Shown piece after piece: positions 18,404 to 26,448 of a stretch of 64,000 nucleotides of DNA. The stretch is from Streptomyces sp. JH14 (GTDB taxonomy: Bacteria; Actinomycetota; Actinomycetes; Streptomycetales; Streptomycetaceae). The position numbers and the translations under genes are program-made. The notes under the pieces were generated by a model. The model worked only from the letters and a program-made list of their open reading frames with translations. It was not told the DNA's origin and made no database searches. The stretch covers positions 1,860,001 through 1,924,000 of the forward strand of contig NZ_JAJNEL010000001.1 of NCBI RefSeq assembly GCF_029428675.1, given 5' to 3'. Position 1 is the stretch's first letter. Every line of letters starts with the position of its first letter.

Positions 18404-19146
18404 TACAGGCCCGACTCCGCCGTACGGACCAGAATGCGGTGGCAGTTCTCGCAGCGCAGCACCGTGTCCGGGGACGCCGCCTTCACGTCGTTGACCTCGG
18501 TGATGTTCAGCTCCAGCCGGCAGCCCTCGCAGCGGCGCTGGTACAGGCGCGCGGCGCCCACCCCGCCCGACTGGGCGCGGAGCCGGTCGTACAGCTTGAG
18601 CAGGTCCGCCGGTACGGAGCCGGCGACGATCTCGCGCTCCTTCGTGACGCTCGCGGTCTCCTCGTCGAGCGCACGCGTCGCGACGTCCCGGCGCTCGGTC
18701 GCGTCGTCGACCTTGGCCTGGACGGCGGAGACGCGTGCGGTCAGCTCGGTGACGCGCTCCTGCGCGGACTCGCGGCGCTCCATGACTTCGAGGACGACGT
18801 CCTCCAGGTCGCCCTGGCGCTTGGCCAGCGAGGCGATCTCGCGCTGCAGGCTCTCCAGGTCCTTCGGCGAGGTGATCGCGCCGGAGTCCAGCCGCTGCTG
18901 GTCGCGGACGGCGCGCTGGCGCACCTGGTCGACGTCCTGCTCCGCCTTGGTCTGCTCGCGGGCGGTGTCGCTCTCCTCGGTCTGCGAGGCGACCAGCAGG
19001 TCTCGGAGTTGGGCGAGGTCGGCCGTGAGCGACTCGATCTCGGTGTGCTCGGGCAGCGACTTTCGCTTGTGGGCGAGCTGCGACAGCCGTACGTCGAGGG
19101 CCTGGACGTCGAGAAGTCGGATCTGGTCGGCGGGCGCGGCGTTCAG
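18403..19146 (-). CDS. Coiled-coil C4 zinc-ribbon protein
   Basis: 247 aa. A long coiled coil (about residues 10-175, e.g. EQTKAEQDVDQVRQRAVRDQQRL and EVMERRESAQERVTELTARV) leads to a zinc ribbon RRCEGCRLELNIT to LRCENCHRIL with two CxxC pairs. This family (DUF164-type) is conserved next to Nif3 and RNase H genes; its biochemical role is not settled. No ATG, GTG or TTG fits; the frame most likely starts at CTG 19146, which overlaps the Nif3 stop as CTGA and gives LNAAPADQIRLLDVQ. Confidence 0.85.
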   Translation of the reverse strand: MNAAPADQIRLLDVQALDVRLSQLAHKRKSLPEHTEIESLTADLAQLRDLLVASQTEESDTAREQTKAEQDVDQVRQRAVRDQQRLDSGAITSPKDLESLQREIASLAKRQGDLEDVVLEVMERRESAQERVTELTARVSAVQAKVDDATERRDVATRALDEETASVTKEREIVAGSVPADLLKLYDRLRAQSGGVGAARLYQRRCEGCRLELNITEVNDVKAASPDTVLRCENCHRILVRTAESGL

Positions 19147-19988
19147 TTGGGGGCTCCAGAAGAGTGGTGGGTGGTCCAGGGGTCGGTGACCTGCTTCGAG
19201 ACATGGACCCGCAGGCCCCATCCGTGGCGGTCGGAAATCGCGTCGAGCTGCGCGGCGGCCTGTTCGCACCAGGGCCATTCGGTGGCCCAGTGCGCGGCGT
19301 CGATCAGGCCGATCGGGGACTGCTGAACGGCCTCGGAGGCCGGGTGGTGGCGCAGATCAGCGGTGAGGAAGGCGTCGACGCCCGCGGCGCGCACCGCGTC
19401 GAAAAGGCTGTCGCCGGAGCCGCCGCTGACCGCGACGGTACGCACGACGGCTTCCGGGTCGCCGGCCATGCGGATGCCCTGCGCGGTGGCGGGCAGCCGG
19501 GCCGCGGCGCGGGCGGCGAACTCGCGCAGGGTCTCGGGGTGGTCCAGTTCGCAGATCCGGCCGAGGCCGCGAAGGCCCTTGGGGTCGGTCGGGTCCGGGA
19601 CGAGGGGGCCGGTGACGCGCAGGTCCAGGGCGCCGGCGAGGGCGTCGGAGACTCCGGGCTCGGCGGTGTCGGCGTTGGTGTGCGCGACGTGCAGGGCGAT
19701 GTCGTGCTTGATGAGGGTGTGCACGACCCGGCCCTTGAAGGTGTCGGCGGCGACGGTCGTCGTCCCCCGCAGATAGAGCGGGTGATGGGTGACGATCAGT
19801 TGGGCGCCGAGCTTGATCGCCTCGTCGGCGACCTCCTGGACGGGGTCGACGGCGAAGAGCACGCGGTCGACCTCGGCGGCCGGATTGTCGATGTCTCCGC
19901 AGACCGTGCCGACCGCGTCCCACCCCTCGGCCCGCGCGGGGGGCCACAGGGCGTCGAGCGCGGCGAGGACTTCAGACAGACGGGGCAC
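19143..19988 (-). CDS. Nif3-like dinuclear metal centre protein
   Basis: 281 aa Nif3/YbgI family; members form hexameric rings with a two-metal site, and the reaction is uncertain (GTP cyclohydrolase I type 2 is an old annotation). Seen are WDAVGTVCGD, VLFAVDPVQEV, QLIVTHHPLYLRG with metal-binding His, VAHTNADTAEPGVSDALA, VSGGSGDSLFD and LIDAAHWATEWP with further ligands. I prefer GTG 19988 (PRLSEVLAALDALWPP); ATG 20027 is possible. It is the first gene of a three-gene operon with the zinc-ribbon and RNase H/phosphatase genes. Confidence 0.88.
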   Translation of the reverse strand: MPRLSEVLAALDALWPPARAEGWDAVGTVCGDIDNPAAEVDRVLFAVDPVQEVADEAIKLGAQLIVTHHPLYLRGTTTVAADTFKGRVVHTLIKHDIALHVAHTNADTAEPGVSDALAGALDLRVTGPLVPDPTDPKGLRGLGRICELDHPETLREFAARAAARLPATAQGIRMAGDPEAVVRTVAVSGGSGDSLFDAVRAAGVDAFLTADLRHHPASEAVQQSPIGLIDAAHWATEWPWCEQAAAQLDAISDRHGWGLRVHVSKQVTDPWTTHHSSGAPN

Positions 19989-20135
19989 GGAGGAAAGGCT
20001 ACCTTCCGTCCGTGCCCCGCTGCCCATGACTGCGATGGCCTGTGGATACCTGTGGGTGACCCGCGACCGGCCGGCCGCATTCGGTCACGTGCCGTCACGT
20101 ACCGTTCCGGTGGCGGTCACCGCTGTGCGCGGTCG

Positions 20136-21176
20136 CTACTTGACCAGGTCCGCGCGCAGGTCGTCGAGGACCATGTTCGCCGCCGTGACACCGAGGCCGA
20201 GGTACCAGGTCTCGTCCGGGACGTCCTTCGCCCGGCCCTCCTTGACCGCCTTCAGGTTCTTCCACAGCGGGTTGGACTGGGTGGTGTCGCGCTTGGTGGC
20301 CTTCGGGTCGCCGTAGACACCGGTGAAGATCCAGTCGGCGTCCGCCTCGTCGATCTTCTCCGGGCTGATCTCCGCGGCCAGGTCGTTGATCTGCTGGTTC
20401 TTGGGCCGCGGCAGACCGGCGTCCTCGAGAATCGTGCCGATGAACGACGCCTTGGCGTAGAGACGGATCCGGTCCGGCAGGTAGCGGACCATGGAGATGG
20501 TCGGCTTGTCGGGGCCGATGTCCTCGCCGAGCTTCGCGGCGTTCTTCTCGTACGCGGCCAGCTCGCTCTTCGCCTTGGCGGTCTTGTCCAGCGCCGCCGC
20601 GTTGAGGAGGTAGTTCTCCTTCCAGGTGAAGCCAGGACGGATGGAGAACACGGTCGGCGCGATCTTGGAGAGCTGGTCGTACTTGTCGGCGGCACGCAGC
20701 TGGCTGCCGAGGATCAGGTCCGGCTTCAGCCCCGCGATCGCCTCGAGGTTGAGGTTGTTGATCGTGCCGACGTTCTTCGGGTCGCCCGCGTCCTTCTTCA
20801 GGTACGAGGGAATGGCCGCGTCACCCTCGGAGGGGGCGTAACCGACCGGCTTCACACCGAGTGAGACGACGTTGTCGAACTCGCCGACGTCCAGCACGAC
20901 GACCCGCTTCGGCGCGGACTTGAGCTCGGTCTTGCCCATGGCGTGGGTGAGGGTCCGCGGGAACTGGCCCGCCGCGGCGTCCGTCCCGTACCCGGCCGTC
21001 TTCTTCGCCGCGTCGCCGAAGTCCTTGCCGCCCGTCGCGACGGCCGCCTTCTGGTCGCCGCCGGACTTGGCCGAGTCGTCCGTCTTCCCGCTGTCGTCGC
21101 TGCCGCATGCCGAGAGGGCGAGGGCGGCGGCAACTGCCAGGCCGACTGCTGCGGTGCTGCGGCGTCGTATCGACAT
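20136..21176 (-). CDS. Iron-siderophore ABC transporter binding lipoprotein
   Basis: 346 aa periplasmic-binding protein of the FecB/FhuD class. A lipoprotein signal ends in LALSACGSDD, so the mature protein is anchored outside the membrane. The binding fold shows RVVVLDVGEFDNVVSLGVKPVGYAPSEG, LEAIAGLKPDLILGSQ and a C-terminal WYLGLGVTAANMVLDDL. The start is ATG 21176; the upstream in-frame ATG at 21209 is less likely. An iron box lies 43 bp upstream, predicting repression by a DmdR/IdeR-type regulator when iron is plentiful. No permease genes are adjacent, so it must share a transporter. The exact siderophore is unknown. Confidence 0.88.
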   Translation of the reverse strand: MSIRRRSTAAVGLAVAAALALSACGSDDSGKTDDSAKSGGDQKAAVATGGKDFGDAAKKTAGYGTDAAAGQFPRTLTHAMGKTELKSAPKRVVVLDVGEFDNVVSLGVKPVGYAPSEGDAAIPSYLKKDAGDPKNVGTINNLNLEAIAGLKPDLILGSQLRAADKYDQLSKIAPTVFSIRPGFTWKENYLLNAAALDKTAKAKSELAAYEKNAAKLGEDIGPDKPTISMVRYLPDRIRLYAKASFIGTILEDAGLPRPKNQQINDLAAEISPEKIDEADADWIFTGVYGDPKATKRDTTQSNPLWKNLKAVKEGRAKDVPDETWYLGLGVTAANMVLDDLRADLVK

Positions 21177-21218
21177 CACGTACTCACTTGCTCCAGTTGA
21201 AGGACTCACAGGGAATGC

Positions 21219-21237
21219 TTAGGAATGCCTAACCTTA
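21219..21237 (-). promoter_or_regulatory. Iron box (DmdR/IdeR-type operator)
   Basis: Read on the minus strand the site is TAAGGTTAGGCATTCCTAA, matching 15 of 19 positions of the actinobacterial iron-box consensus TTAGGTTAGGCTAACCTAA as I recall it. It lies just upstream of the siderophore-binding lipoprotein gene. Confidence 0.75.
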
Positions 21238-21381
21238 GCTATCCGCCAGGTCGGGAGCACAACCGCCCCCTCACTCTCAGGTGAATGCGGGCATCGCCAC
21301 CCTTATGTGTGAAGTGGCAGTGCCCGTGTTGTCCGGCAGGAAGTGCGAAAACTAGCTTCGGTTGCCGGAGGTGACGAGCAC

Positions 21382-22827
21382 ATGACTGCCTGTGCCATCG
21401 AGGGCGAGACCACCGGGGCCGCCACGACGGTGAGCCTCACGTCGGAAGAGGCGGGAGAAGTGGAAGAACCCGAGAGGCGGGAGACGGCGGAGGCATCCGC
21501 AGGGCGGGAGAAGGCCGGGGGGCCACGGGGGTCATCGGGGGCGGAGAGGCCCGAGGGGGTGGGTGCGCCCGCACGGGCGGACGCGTCCGCAGGGGCGAAG
21601 GCGCCCGCGGGAGACGGCGGGCCGGGCGAGACGGCTGAGCCGGGTGCCCCTGGCGGGCCGGGCGCCCTGGCTACGGCCAGTGCTGCCGGTGGAGTCGCCG
21701 CACGGGCCGGCACGTTCACCATCGCCGCCGACGGTTCGTACGCCGCACGGCTCACACGCTCCGGAGCGGCCGGCGCCGCCTCCTGGTTCCCCGAGCGCTG
21801 GACACTCGACGGGTACGAGCCGTACGCCGTGCCGCTCCCCCTCGGACAGCCGGAGGAACCGGACTCCGAGGTACTGCCGCTCTCCGACGGCCGCGTACTG
21901 ATCCGGCGGCGGGTGGCGGACCGTCACACCTTCTCGCTGCTCTATCCGACCGGCCCCGGGACGGGCGAACTGCCGCTCGGTGCCGTCGAATGCGTGAACG
22001 ACGCGCCCCTGACCCTGCTGCCGCCCTCTCCGGACGGCTCGCATGCGTACGCGCTTTCGGTCGGGGAACAGTCGACCGCCGTCTGGCTGGTGGCCGGCGG
22101 GGTGTTCGGGCCGGAGCGCGTCGCCGATATTCCGGGGCGGTGCTCCGGCGGGGCGTGGCTGGACCGGACGGGGCACATGCTGGCCCTGGACCGGGAGCCG
22201 GTGGGCGGCGGGCCCGTGAAGGCGGTCGCCGTGGACCTGGGGCGGGGCGGCGAGGTGACGCCGCTGCTGCAGATCGCGCCGGACAGCAACGACCGGCTGC
22301 TGCTCGCCGAACCGGACAGCGGGCTGCTGCTGATCCGCTCCGACGCGCCGGGACACGACCGGCTCGGGTGGGGCGTGCTCGGCAGCTCCCTGCCGGTGCG
22401 CTTCCCGGAGTGTCTGCGGCCCGCGGATGTGGCGGTGACGCCGTTCGCCGTGCAGCCGGGGCAGGTGCTGATGCCGGAGAGCTGTGCGGTGGCGCTGCGG
22501 ATCGACGGGGCGGCCGGCAGCTGGGTCGGGGTGTGGCGCCCGGCGGGGCGTCGGCTGCATCAACTCCCGGTTCCCGAGGGGTGGCTGGCCGGGTCGGGGC
22601 TGTGGACCAGGGACGGTGTGCTCAAGCTGCCGTACGCGAACGGGGACGTGCCGTGCGGGGTGGCCCTGGTGGCGGCGCCGGTGGACGAGAAACCCGGCGT
22701 CGGGCCGGCGTGGGTGGCGGCCGCGGAAAGCGGTATGCAACCGTCCGCGGCTGCCACGCCTCCTGCAGTGTGTAAGCCGGTTCCCCTGGGGCAGGCGCCT
22801 CTCGTGGGGCGTACGGCTCCCGTCTAG
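21382..22827 (+). CDS. Beta-propeller-like protein of unknown function
   Basis: 481 aa from ATG 21382, behind GGAGGTGA. Residues about 15-105 are a low-complexity Glu/Ala/Gly/Pro stretch, with no signal peptide. The remainder consists of repeated short beta units such as SDGRVLIRRRVADRHTFSLLYPTG, PSPDGSHAYALSVGEQSTAVWLV, GHMLALDREPVGGGPVKAVAVD and DSGLLLIRSDAPGHDR, resembling a TolB/WD40-like propeller. I do not recognise the family. It could be a cytoplasmic scaffold. The low-complexity stretch is probably a flexible tail. Confidence 0.7.
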   Translation: MTACAIEGETTGAATTVSLTSEEAGEVEEPERRETAEASAGREKAGGPRGSSGAERPEGVGAPARADASAGAKAPAGDGGPGETAEPGAPGGPGALATASAAGGVAARAGTFTIAADGSYAARLTRSGAAGAASWFPERWTLDGYEPYAVPLPLGQPEEPDSEVLPLSDGRVLIRRRVADRHTFSLLYPTGPGTGELPLGAVECVNDAPLTLLPPSPDGSHAYALSVGEQSTAVWLVAGGVFGPERVADIPGRCSGGAWLDRTGHMLALDREPVGGGPVKAVAVDLGRGGEVTPLLQIAPDSNDRLLLAEPDSGLLLIRSDAPGHDRLGWGVLGSSLPVRFPECLRPADVAVTPFAVQPGQVLMPESCAVALRIDGAAGSWVGVWRPAGRRLHQLPVPEGWLAGSGLWTRDGVLKLPYANGDVPCGVALVAAPVDEKPGVGPAWVAAAESGMQPSAAATPPAVCKPVPLGQAPLVGRTAPV

Positions 22828-22948
22828 GATTCCGGGCCTGGGGGCTACGCAGCCAATCGGGGCGGTTGCCGACGGTGACCGCGTCGGGCGGCGGCGTGCT
22901 GGTCCCGGTGACATACACGCAAGCGATCACAACGGGGTGACTTCCCAC

Positions 22949-23131
22949 ATGTCTGAAGCCCGAACCGACACGACCCAGATGCGTCCGCCGGGGGCGGACG
23001 CCGATCGGGCCGACGCCGGCGGCTCCGGAAAGCACCGAGGGGGTGTGTCGATGGAGAGCACGGACGTACAGCCGCACGGTCGCCACCGGCGCCCCGCCGG
23101 GGAGCGCAGCAGGGCGGCCCGGCCGCAATAA
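22949..23131 (+). CDS. Small polar protein, 60 aa
   Basis: ATG 22949 opens a 60-residue frame, strongly hydrophilic with many Arg, Gly, Asp and His residues (MSEARTDTTQMRPPGAD to GRHRRPAGERSRAARPQ). It is likely intrinsically disordered. No Shine-Dalgarno of note is seen except weak CGGGGTGA at 22933-22940. Support comes from its position: it ends 15 bp before a strong terminator hairpin that would otherwise have no gene. No function is assigned. Confidence 0.45.
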   Translation: MSEARTDTTQMRPPGADADRADAGGSGKHRGGVSMESTDVQPHGRHRRPAGERSRAARPQ

Positions 23132-23146
23132 CTCGACGAGGGAGGG

Positions 23147-23186
23147 AAGGGCCTCCGCGGCACATGACTGCGCCGCGGAGGCCCTT
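23147..23186. terminator. Strong 15-bp terminator hairpin
   Basis: AAGGGCCTCCGCGGC (23147-23161) pairs perfectly with GCCGCGGAGGCCCTT (23172-23186) around a 10-nt loop, followed by a short TCCTGT run. It separates the small gene at 22949 from the convergent SDR gene and can act in both directions. Confidence 0.85.
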
Positions 23187-23211
23187 TCCTGTCCCGCGCC
23201 TTCCGTGGGGC

Positions 23212-24159
23212 TCACCCCCGCTTCAGACCGAGCACCTCCGCCGCCGCGAACGTCTCGTTCGCCGGGCGGTCCTCGTAGTACGCAGAGATCAGCTCGTCCA
23301 GCTCGTCGAACGAGAACGTCTCCTTCGACGAGTCGAACTTCACCGCCACCCTGGGGCGTTCGACGACCGCGACCATTCCGCCGTGCACCACGAGCAGCTG
23401 GCCGTTGACCCGGGCCGCCGACGGCGACGCCAGATAACCGACCAGCGGCGAGACGTGCTCGGGGGCCAGCGGGTCGAGCCGGCCGTCGGCCGGTTCCTCG
23501 AAGCCCGCGAAGACGTCCTCCGTCATCCGCGTGCGGGCCCGCGGGCAGATCGCGTTGGCCGTGACGCCGTACTTGGCGAGGGCGAGAGCCGTGGACGTGG
23601 TGAGGCCGACGATGCCGCCCTTGGCCGCCGCATAGTTCGGCTGGCCCGCCGAGCCTGCGAGGAACGCCTCGGACGAGGTGTTGACGATCCGGCCGTAGAC
23701 CGGTCCGCCGGATTCCTTGGAGCGGGCGCGCCAGTGGGACGCGGCGAAGTGGGTGGTGTTGAAGTGGCCCTTGAGGTGGACCCGGACGACCGAGTCCCAC
23801 TCGTCCTCGGTCATGGAGAAGATCATCCGGTCGCGGAGGATCCCCGCGTTGTTGACCAGGATGTCGAGCTTGCCGTACGTGCTGACGGCCAGCTCGACCA
23901 GGGCGCGGGCCTGCGCATGGTCGGAGACGTCGCCGAGGTGGGCGACCGCCCGGCCGCCCGCCGCACGGATCTCCTCGGCGACCTCCTCGGCGGGGGCCGC
24001 GGACGCCTCGCCGGAGCCGTCGCGGCCCGGCTGTCCGTAGTCGTTGACGACGACGGCCGCGCCGAGCCTCGCCAGTTCCAGCGCTTCGGCGCGCCCGAGG
24101 CCGCGGCCCGCGCCCGTGACGATCGCGGACAGCCCGTCCAGCGGAAGGGGTTGTGACAT
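23212..24159 (-). CDS. SDR-family 3-hydroxyacyl dehydrogenase
   Basis: 315 aa short-chain dehydrogenase. The NAD(P) site is VTGAGRGLGRAEALELA, followed by VVVNDYG, LGDVSD and ILVNNAGILRDRMI; catalytic Ser is in VNTSSEAFL and Tyr-Lys in YAAAKGG. The length and the NDYG and LRDRM segments match the HSD17B4/FabG-like subgroup that oxidises 3-hydroxyacyl-CoA in beta-oxidation, including steroid side chains. It is the third gene of a MaoC-ADH-SDR operon, 43 bp after ADH, whose shared promoter carries two catabolic operators. Confidence 0.88.
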   Translation of the reverse strand: MSQPLPLDGLSAIVTGAGRGLGRAEALELARLGAAVVVNDYGQPGRDGSGEASAAPAEEVAEEIRAAGGRAVAHLGDVSDHAQARALVELAVSTYGKLDILVNNAGILRDRMIFSMTEDEWDSVVRVHLKGHFNTTHFAASHWRARSKESGGPVYGRIVNTSSEAFLAGSAGQPNYAAAKGGIVGLTTSTALALAKYGVTANAICPRARTRMTEDVFAGFEEPADGRLDPLAPEHVSPLVGYLASPSAARVNGQLLVVHGGMVAVVERPRVAVKFDSSKETFSFDELDELISAYYEDRPANETFAAAEVLGLKRG

Positions 24160-24202
24160 CGGAACCTCGAAGTCCTTTCGGGGCACGGTGAGGGGCGGTC
24201 CG

Positions 24203-25279
24203 TCAGAGTTCGATGCAGGTGCGGAGCGACTCGCCGGTCCTCATCTGGTCGAGGGCGTCGTTGATCCCGGCGAGCGGCACCCGGTGGGTGATCATCGATT
24301 CGAGGTCGATCCGGCCGGCCCGCCACAGCGCGATGGCCCGTTCGTACGACCGCAGCACGTCCCCTCCCCCGTACATGGACGGCAGGATCCGCTTCTCGTC
24401 GAAGAACAGCTCGAACATGTTGACCTGGAAGTTGTCGTCCATGGCACCCGCGCCGACGATGCAGAGCGTTCCGCCGCGCCGGGTGTTCTCGTACGCCGTG
24501 CGGGCCGTGGCCGACTTGCCGACGACCTCGAAGACGTAGTCGAAGCCCTCGCCGCCGGTGATCCGCTGCCTGGCGTCGCCGAGTCCGTCCGGCGCGACCG
24601 CCTCGGTCGCACCGAACCGCAGAGCCGCCTCGCGCCGGGACGCGACCGGGTCGACGGCGACGATCTGGGCTGCGCCCTGGACCCTGGCGCCCTGGATCGC
24701 GGCGATGCCCACCCCGCCGCAGCCGATCACGGCGACCGACGAACCGGCCTCCACCTGCGCGGTGTTGATAGCGGCGCCGAGCCCGGTGGTGACCCCGCAG
24801 CCGATCAGCGCGGCGATCTCGAACGGCACGTCGTCGGGGATCGGCACCGCGCAGCCCGCGTCGACGACCACCTCCTCGGTGAAGGTGCCGGTGCCGGCGA
24901 AGCCGAACACTTCGCCGCCGGGGCGCTTGAAGTTGGGGGTGCCCGCGTTCATGAAGCCGGCCAGGCAGAGCTGCGTCTGGCCGCGTTTGCAGGCGGGACA
25001 CGCCCCGCAGGCGGGCAGCCAGCAGACCACCACCCGGTCCCCCGTGCTCAGTCCGGAGACACCGTCACCGATGTCGATGACCTCGCCCGCACCCTCGTGG
25101 CCCGGGATGAAGGGGGCGGGCTGCGGCAGCACACCGTTCATCGCCGAGACGTCGGAGTGGCACAGTCCGGTGGCCCGGATGCGGAGCCTGACCTTGCCGG
25201 GGCCGAAGCCCACCGCCTCGACGTCGTCGAGGACCTCCAGTTTGTCCTGCCCTATCTCGTGCAGTACGGCTGCGCGCAT
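24203..25279 (-). CDS. Zinc-dependent medium-chain alcohol dehydrogenase
   Basis: 358 aa MDR-superfamily enzyme oxidising an alcohol with NAD+. Catalytic zinc ligands are in TGLCHSD (C40) and GHEGAGE (H61, E62) plus a later Cys in LIGCGVTTGLG; structural zinc is bound by CGACPACKRGQTQLC. The Rossmann site is VIGCGGVGIAAIQGA. It resembles class III/AdhD-type enzymes of mycobacteria. It is the middle gene of the MaoC-ADH-SDR operon (30 bp after MaoC), suggesting it oxidises an alcohol group of the same lipid substrate. Confidence 0.9.
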   Translation of the reverse strand: MRAAVLHEIGQDKLEVLDDVEAVGFGPGKVRLRIRATGLCHSDVSAMNGVLPQPAPFIPGHEGAGEVIDIGDGVSGLSTGDRVVVCWLPACGACPACKRGQTQLCLAGFMNAGTPNFKRPGGEVFGFAGTGTFTEEVVVDAGCAVPIPDDVPFEIAALIGCGVTTGLGAAINTAQVEAGSSVAVIGCGGVGIAAIQGARVQGAAQIVAVDPVASRREAALRFGATEAVAPDGLGDARQRITGGEGFDYVFEVVGKSATARTAYENTRRGGTLCIVGAGAMDDNFQVNMFELFFDEKRILPSMYGGGDVLRSYERAIALWRAGRIDLESMITHRVPLAGINDALDQMRTGESLRTCIEL

Positions 25280-25309
25280 GGTGCGGCTCCCCTCGGATCG
25301 TGGCGTGAT

Positions 25310-26164
25310 TCAGGAGTGTTCGACGAACGTGTCGGCCAGGACCGGTGCGTCGTCGCGCTCGACGACGGTCACGGCGACGCCGACATGGCCTTCCCCGGCC
25401 CACATCCGGATGCGGAGGGTCTCGCCGGGGAAGACCACCCCGGCGAACCGGGTGCGGTACGAGCGGATGCGGGTCACATCACCGTCGAGCAGCGTGTCGG
25501 CCACGGCCTTGAGCGTCATGCCATAGGTGCACAGCCCGTGCAGGATCGGCCGGTCGAAGCCCGCCTTCACGGCGAACTCGGGGTCGGCGTGCAGCGGGTT
25601 CCAGTCACCGGAAAGCCGGTAGAGCAGCGCCTGGTCCTCGCGGATGCGCCGCTCGACCGTACGGTCCGGGACCACGGCTATGACGCCCTGCCGTCCGGAC
25701 GGGCCGCGTTCGCCGCCGAAGCCGCCTTCACCGCGCACGTAGATCTCGGAGTCGTTGGTCCACAGCGGGCCGTCGTCGTCGGCGGCCTCGGTACGCAGGA
25801 CGACGACGGCCGCCTTGCCCTTGTCGTACACCGCCGCGACCCTCGACGTCTGCACGGCCCTGCCCGTCACCGGCACAGGCCGGTGCACCCGTACGGTCTG
25901 GCCGCCGTGGAGCACGGCGGCCAGATCGATGTCGATCCCGGGCGAGGACAGTCCGCCGAAGCCGCCCATGCCGCCGCCCGCGACGGTGGCGAAGCTGGGC
26001 AGAACATGGAGCCTCGACTCGAGGGTGTAGCGCAGTTCGCCGGGGTCGGTGGCGGGAACGCCTGCGCCGAGTCCCAGGTGGTAGAGCTGGACGTCCTTGT
26101 GGTCCCAGGAGATCTCGGCGGTCCGGGGTTCGGCGGCTACCGCCCTTGCGGCATCAATGGGCAT
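25310..26164 (-). CDS. MaoC-family 2-enoyl-CoA hydratase (type 2)
   Basis: 284 aa double hot-dog protein. The C-terminal half has the hydratase motif YRLSGDWNPLHADPEFAVKAGFDRPILHGLCTYG with catalytic Asp and His; the N-terminal half lacks it, as in full-length type 2 hydratases. Such enzymes hydrate trans-2-enoyl-CoA in beta-oxidation, including steroid side-chain degradation in mycobacteria. ATG 26164 begins MPIDAARAVAAEPR. It is the first gene of the operon, 97 bp from a KstR-type palindrome and 159 bp from a CTGAC-N5-GTCAG site. Confidence 0.9.
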   Translation of the reverse strand: MPIDAARAVAAEPRTAEISWDHKDVQLYHLGLGAGVPATDPGELRYTLESRLHVLPSFATVAGGGMGGFGGLSSPGIDIDLAAVLHGGQTVRVHRPVPVTGRAVQTSRVAAVYDKGKAAVVVLRTEAADDDGPLWTNDSEIYVRGEGGFGGERGPSGRQGVIAVVPDRTVERRIREDQALLYRLSGDWNPLHADPEFAVKAGFDRPILHGLCTYGMTLKAVADTLLDGDVTRIRSYRTRFAGVVFPGETLRIRMWAGEGHVGVAVTVVERDDAPVLADTFVEHS

Positions 26165-26260
26165 GGGGAAGCTGCTCCTTGATGGTGGGAAGACCTCGGT
26201 GCGGCCGTCCGCACCGTCGGCCGCACCGAGGTCGTACGGGGCCGGCCGGCGCACTCGTTC

Positions 26261-26274
26261 TAGAACGCGTTCTA
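26261..26274. promoter_or_regulatory. KstR-type operator TAGAACGCGTTCTA
   Basis: A perfect palindrome (extended CTAGAACGCGTTCTAG, 26260-26275) matching the TAGAAC-NN-GTTCTA form bound by the cholesterol-catabolism repressor KstR. It lies between the MaoC operon and the ABC-transporter operon. An overlapping GTTCTAGAAC palindrome starts at 26257. Confidence 0.75.
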
Positions 26275-26322
26275 GCCGGTTGGCCCTATGTATAACGCAG
26301 CTCCCCACAGTTGTGAAGCCTG

Positions 26323-26337
26323 CTGACCACTCGTCAG
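26323..26337. promoter_or_regulatory. CTGAC-N5-GTCAG operator, site 1
   Basis: CTGAC (26323-26327), CACTC, GTCAG (26333-26337). This is one of five copies of the same inverted repeat in the window, here 49 bp from the KstR-type site in the same promoter gap. Confidence 0.65.
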
Positions 26338-26448
26338 ATCCGTTGTCCTGCAAGGCGCGACGGCCGGTACCGGCCATGACATTTGTCATCACGGAGTCCG
26401 TACATGCGCCTCTGCCGGGACAGCCCCCGGGTCCGTAGCGTCATGGGC

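Noticed and set aside
22622..23800. 392-codon minus-strand frame
   Set aside because: It crosses a strong terminator hairpin and the end of the SDR gene in another frame, and its sequence has no protein-like pattern.
24200..24206. GTCAG near 24202 as a further CTGAC-N5-GTCAG site
   Set aside because: The left arm is absent and the position is the 3' end of the alcohol dehydrogenase gene.
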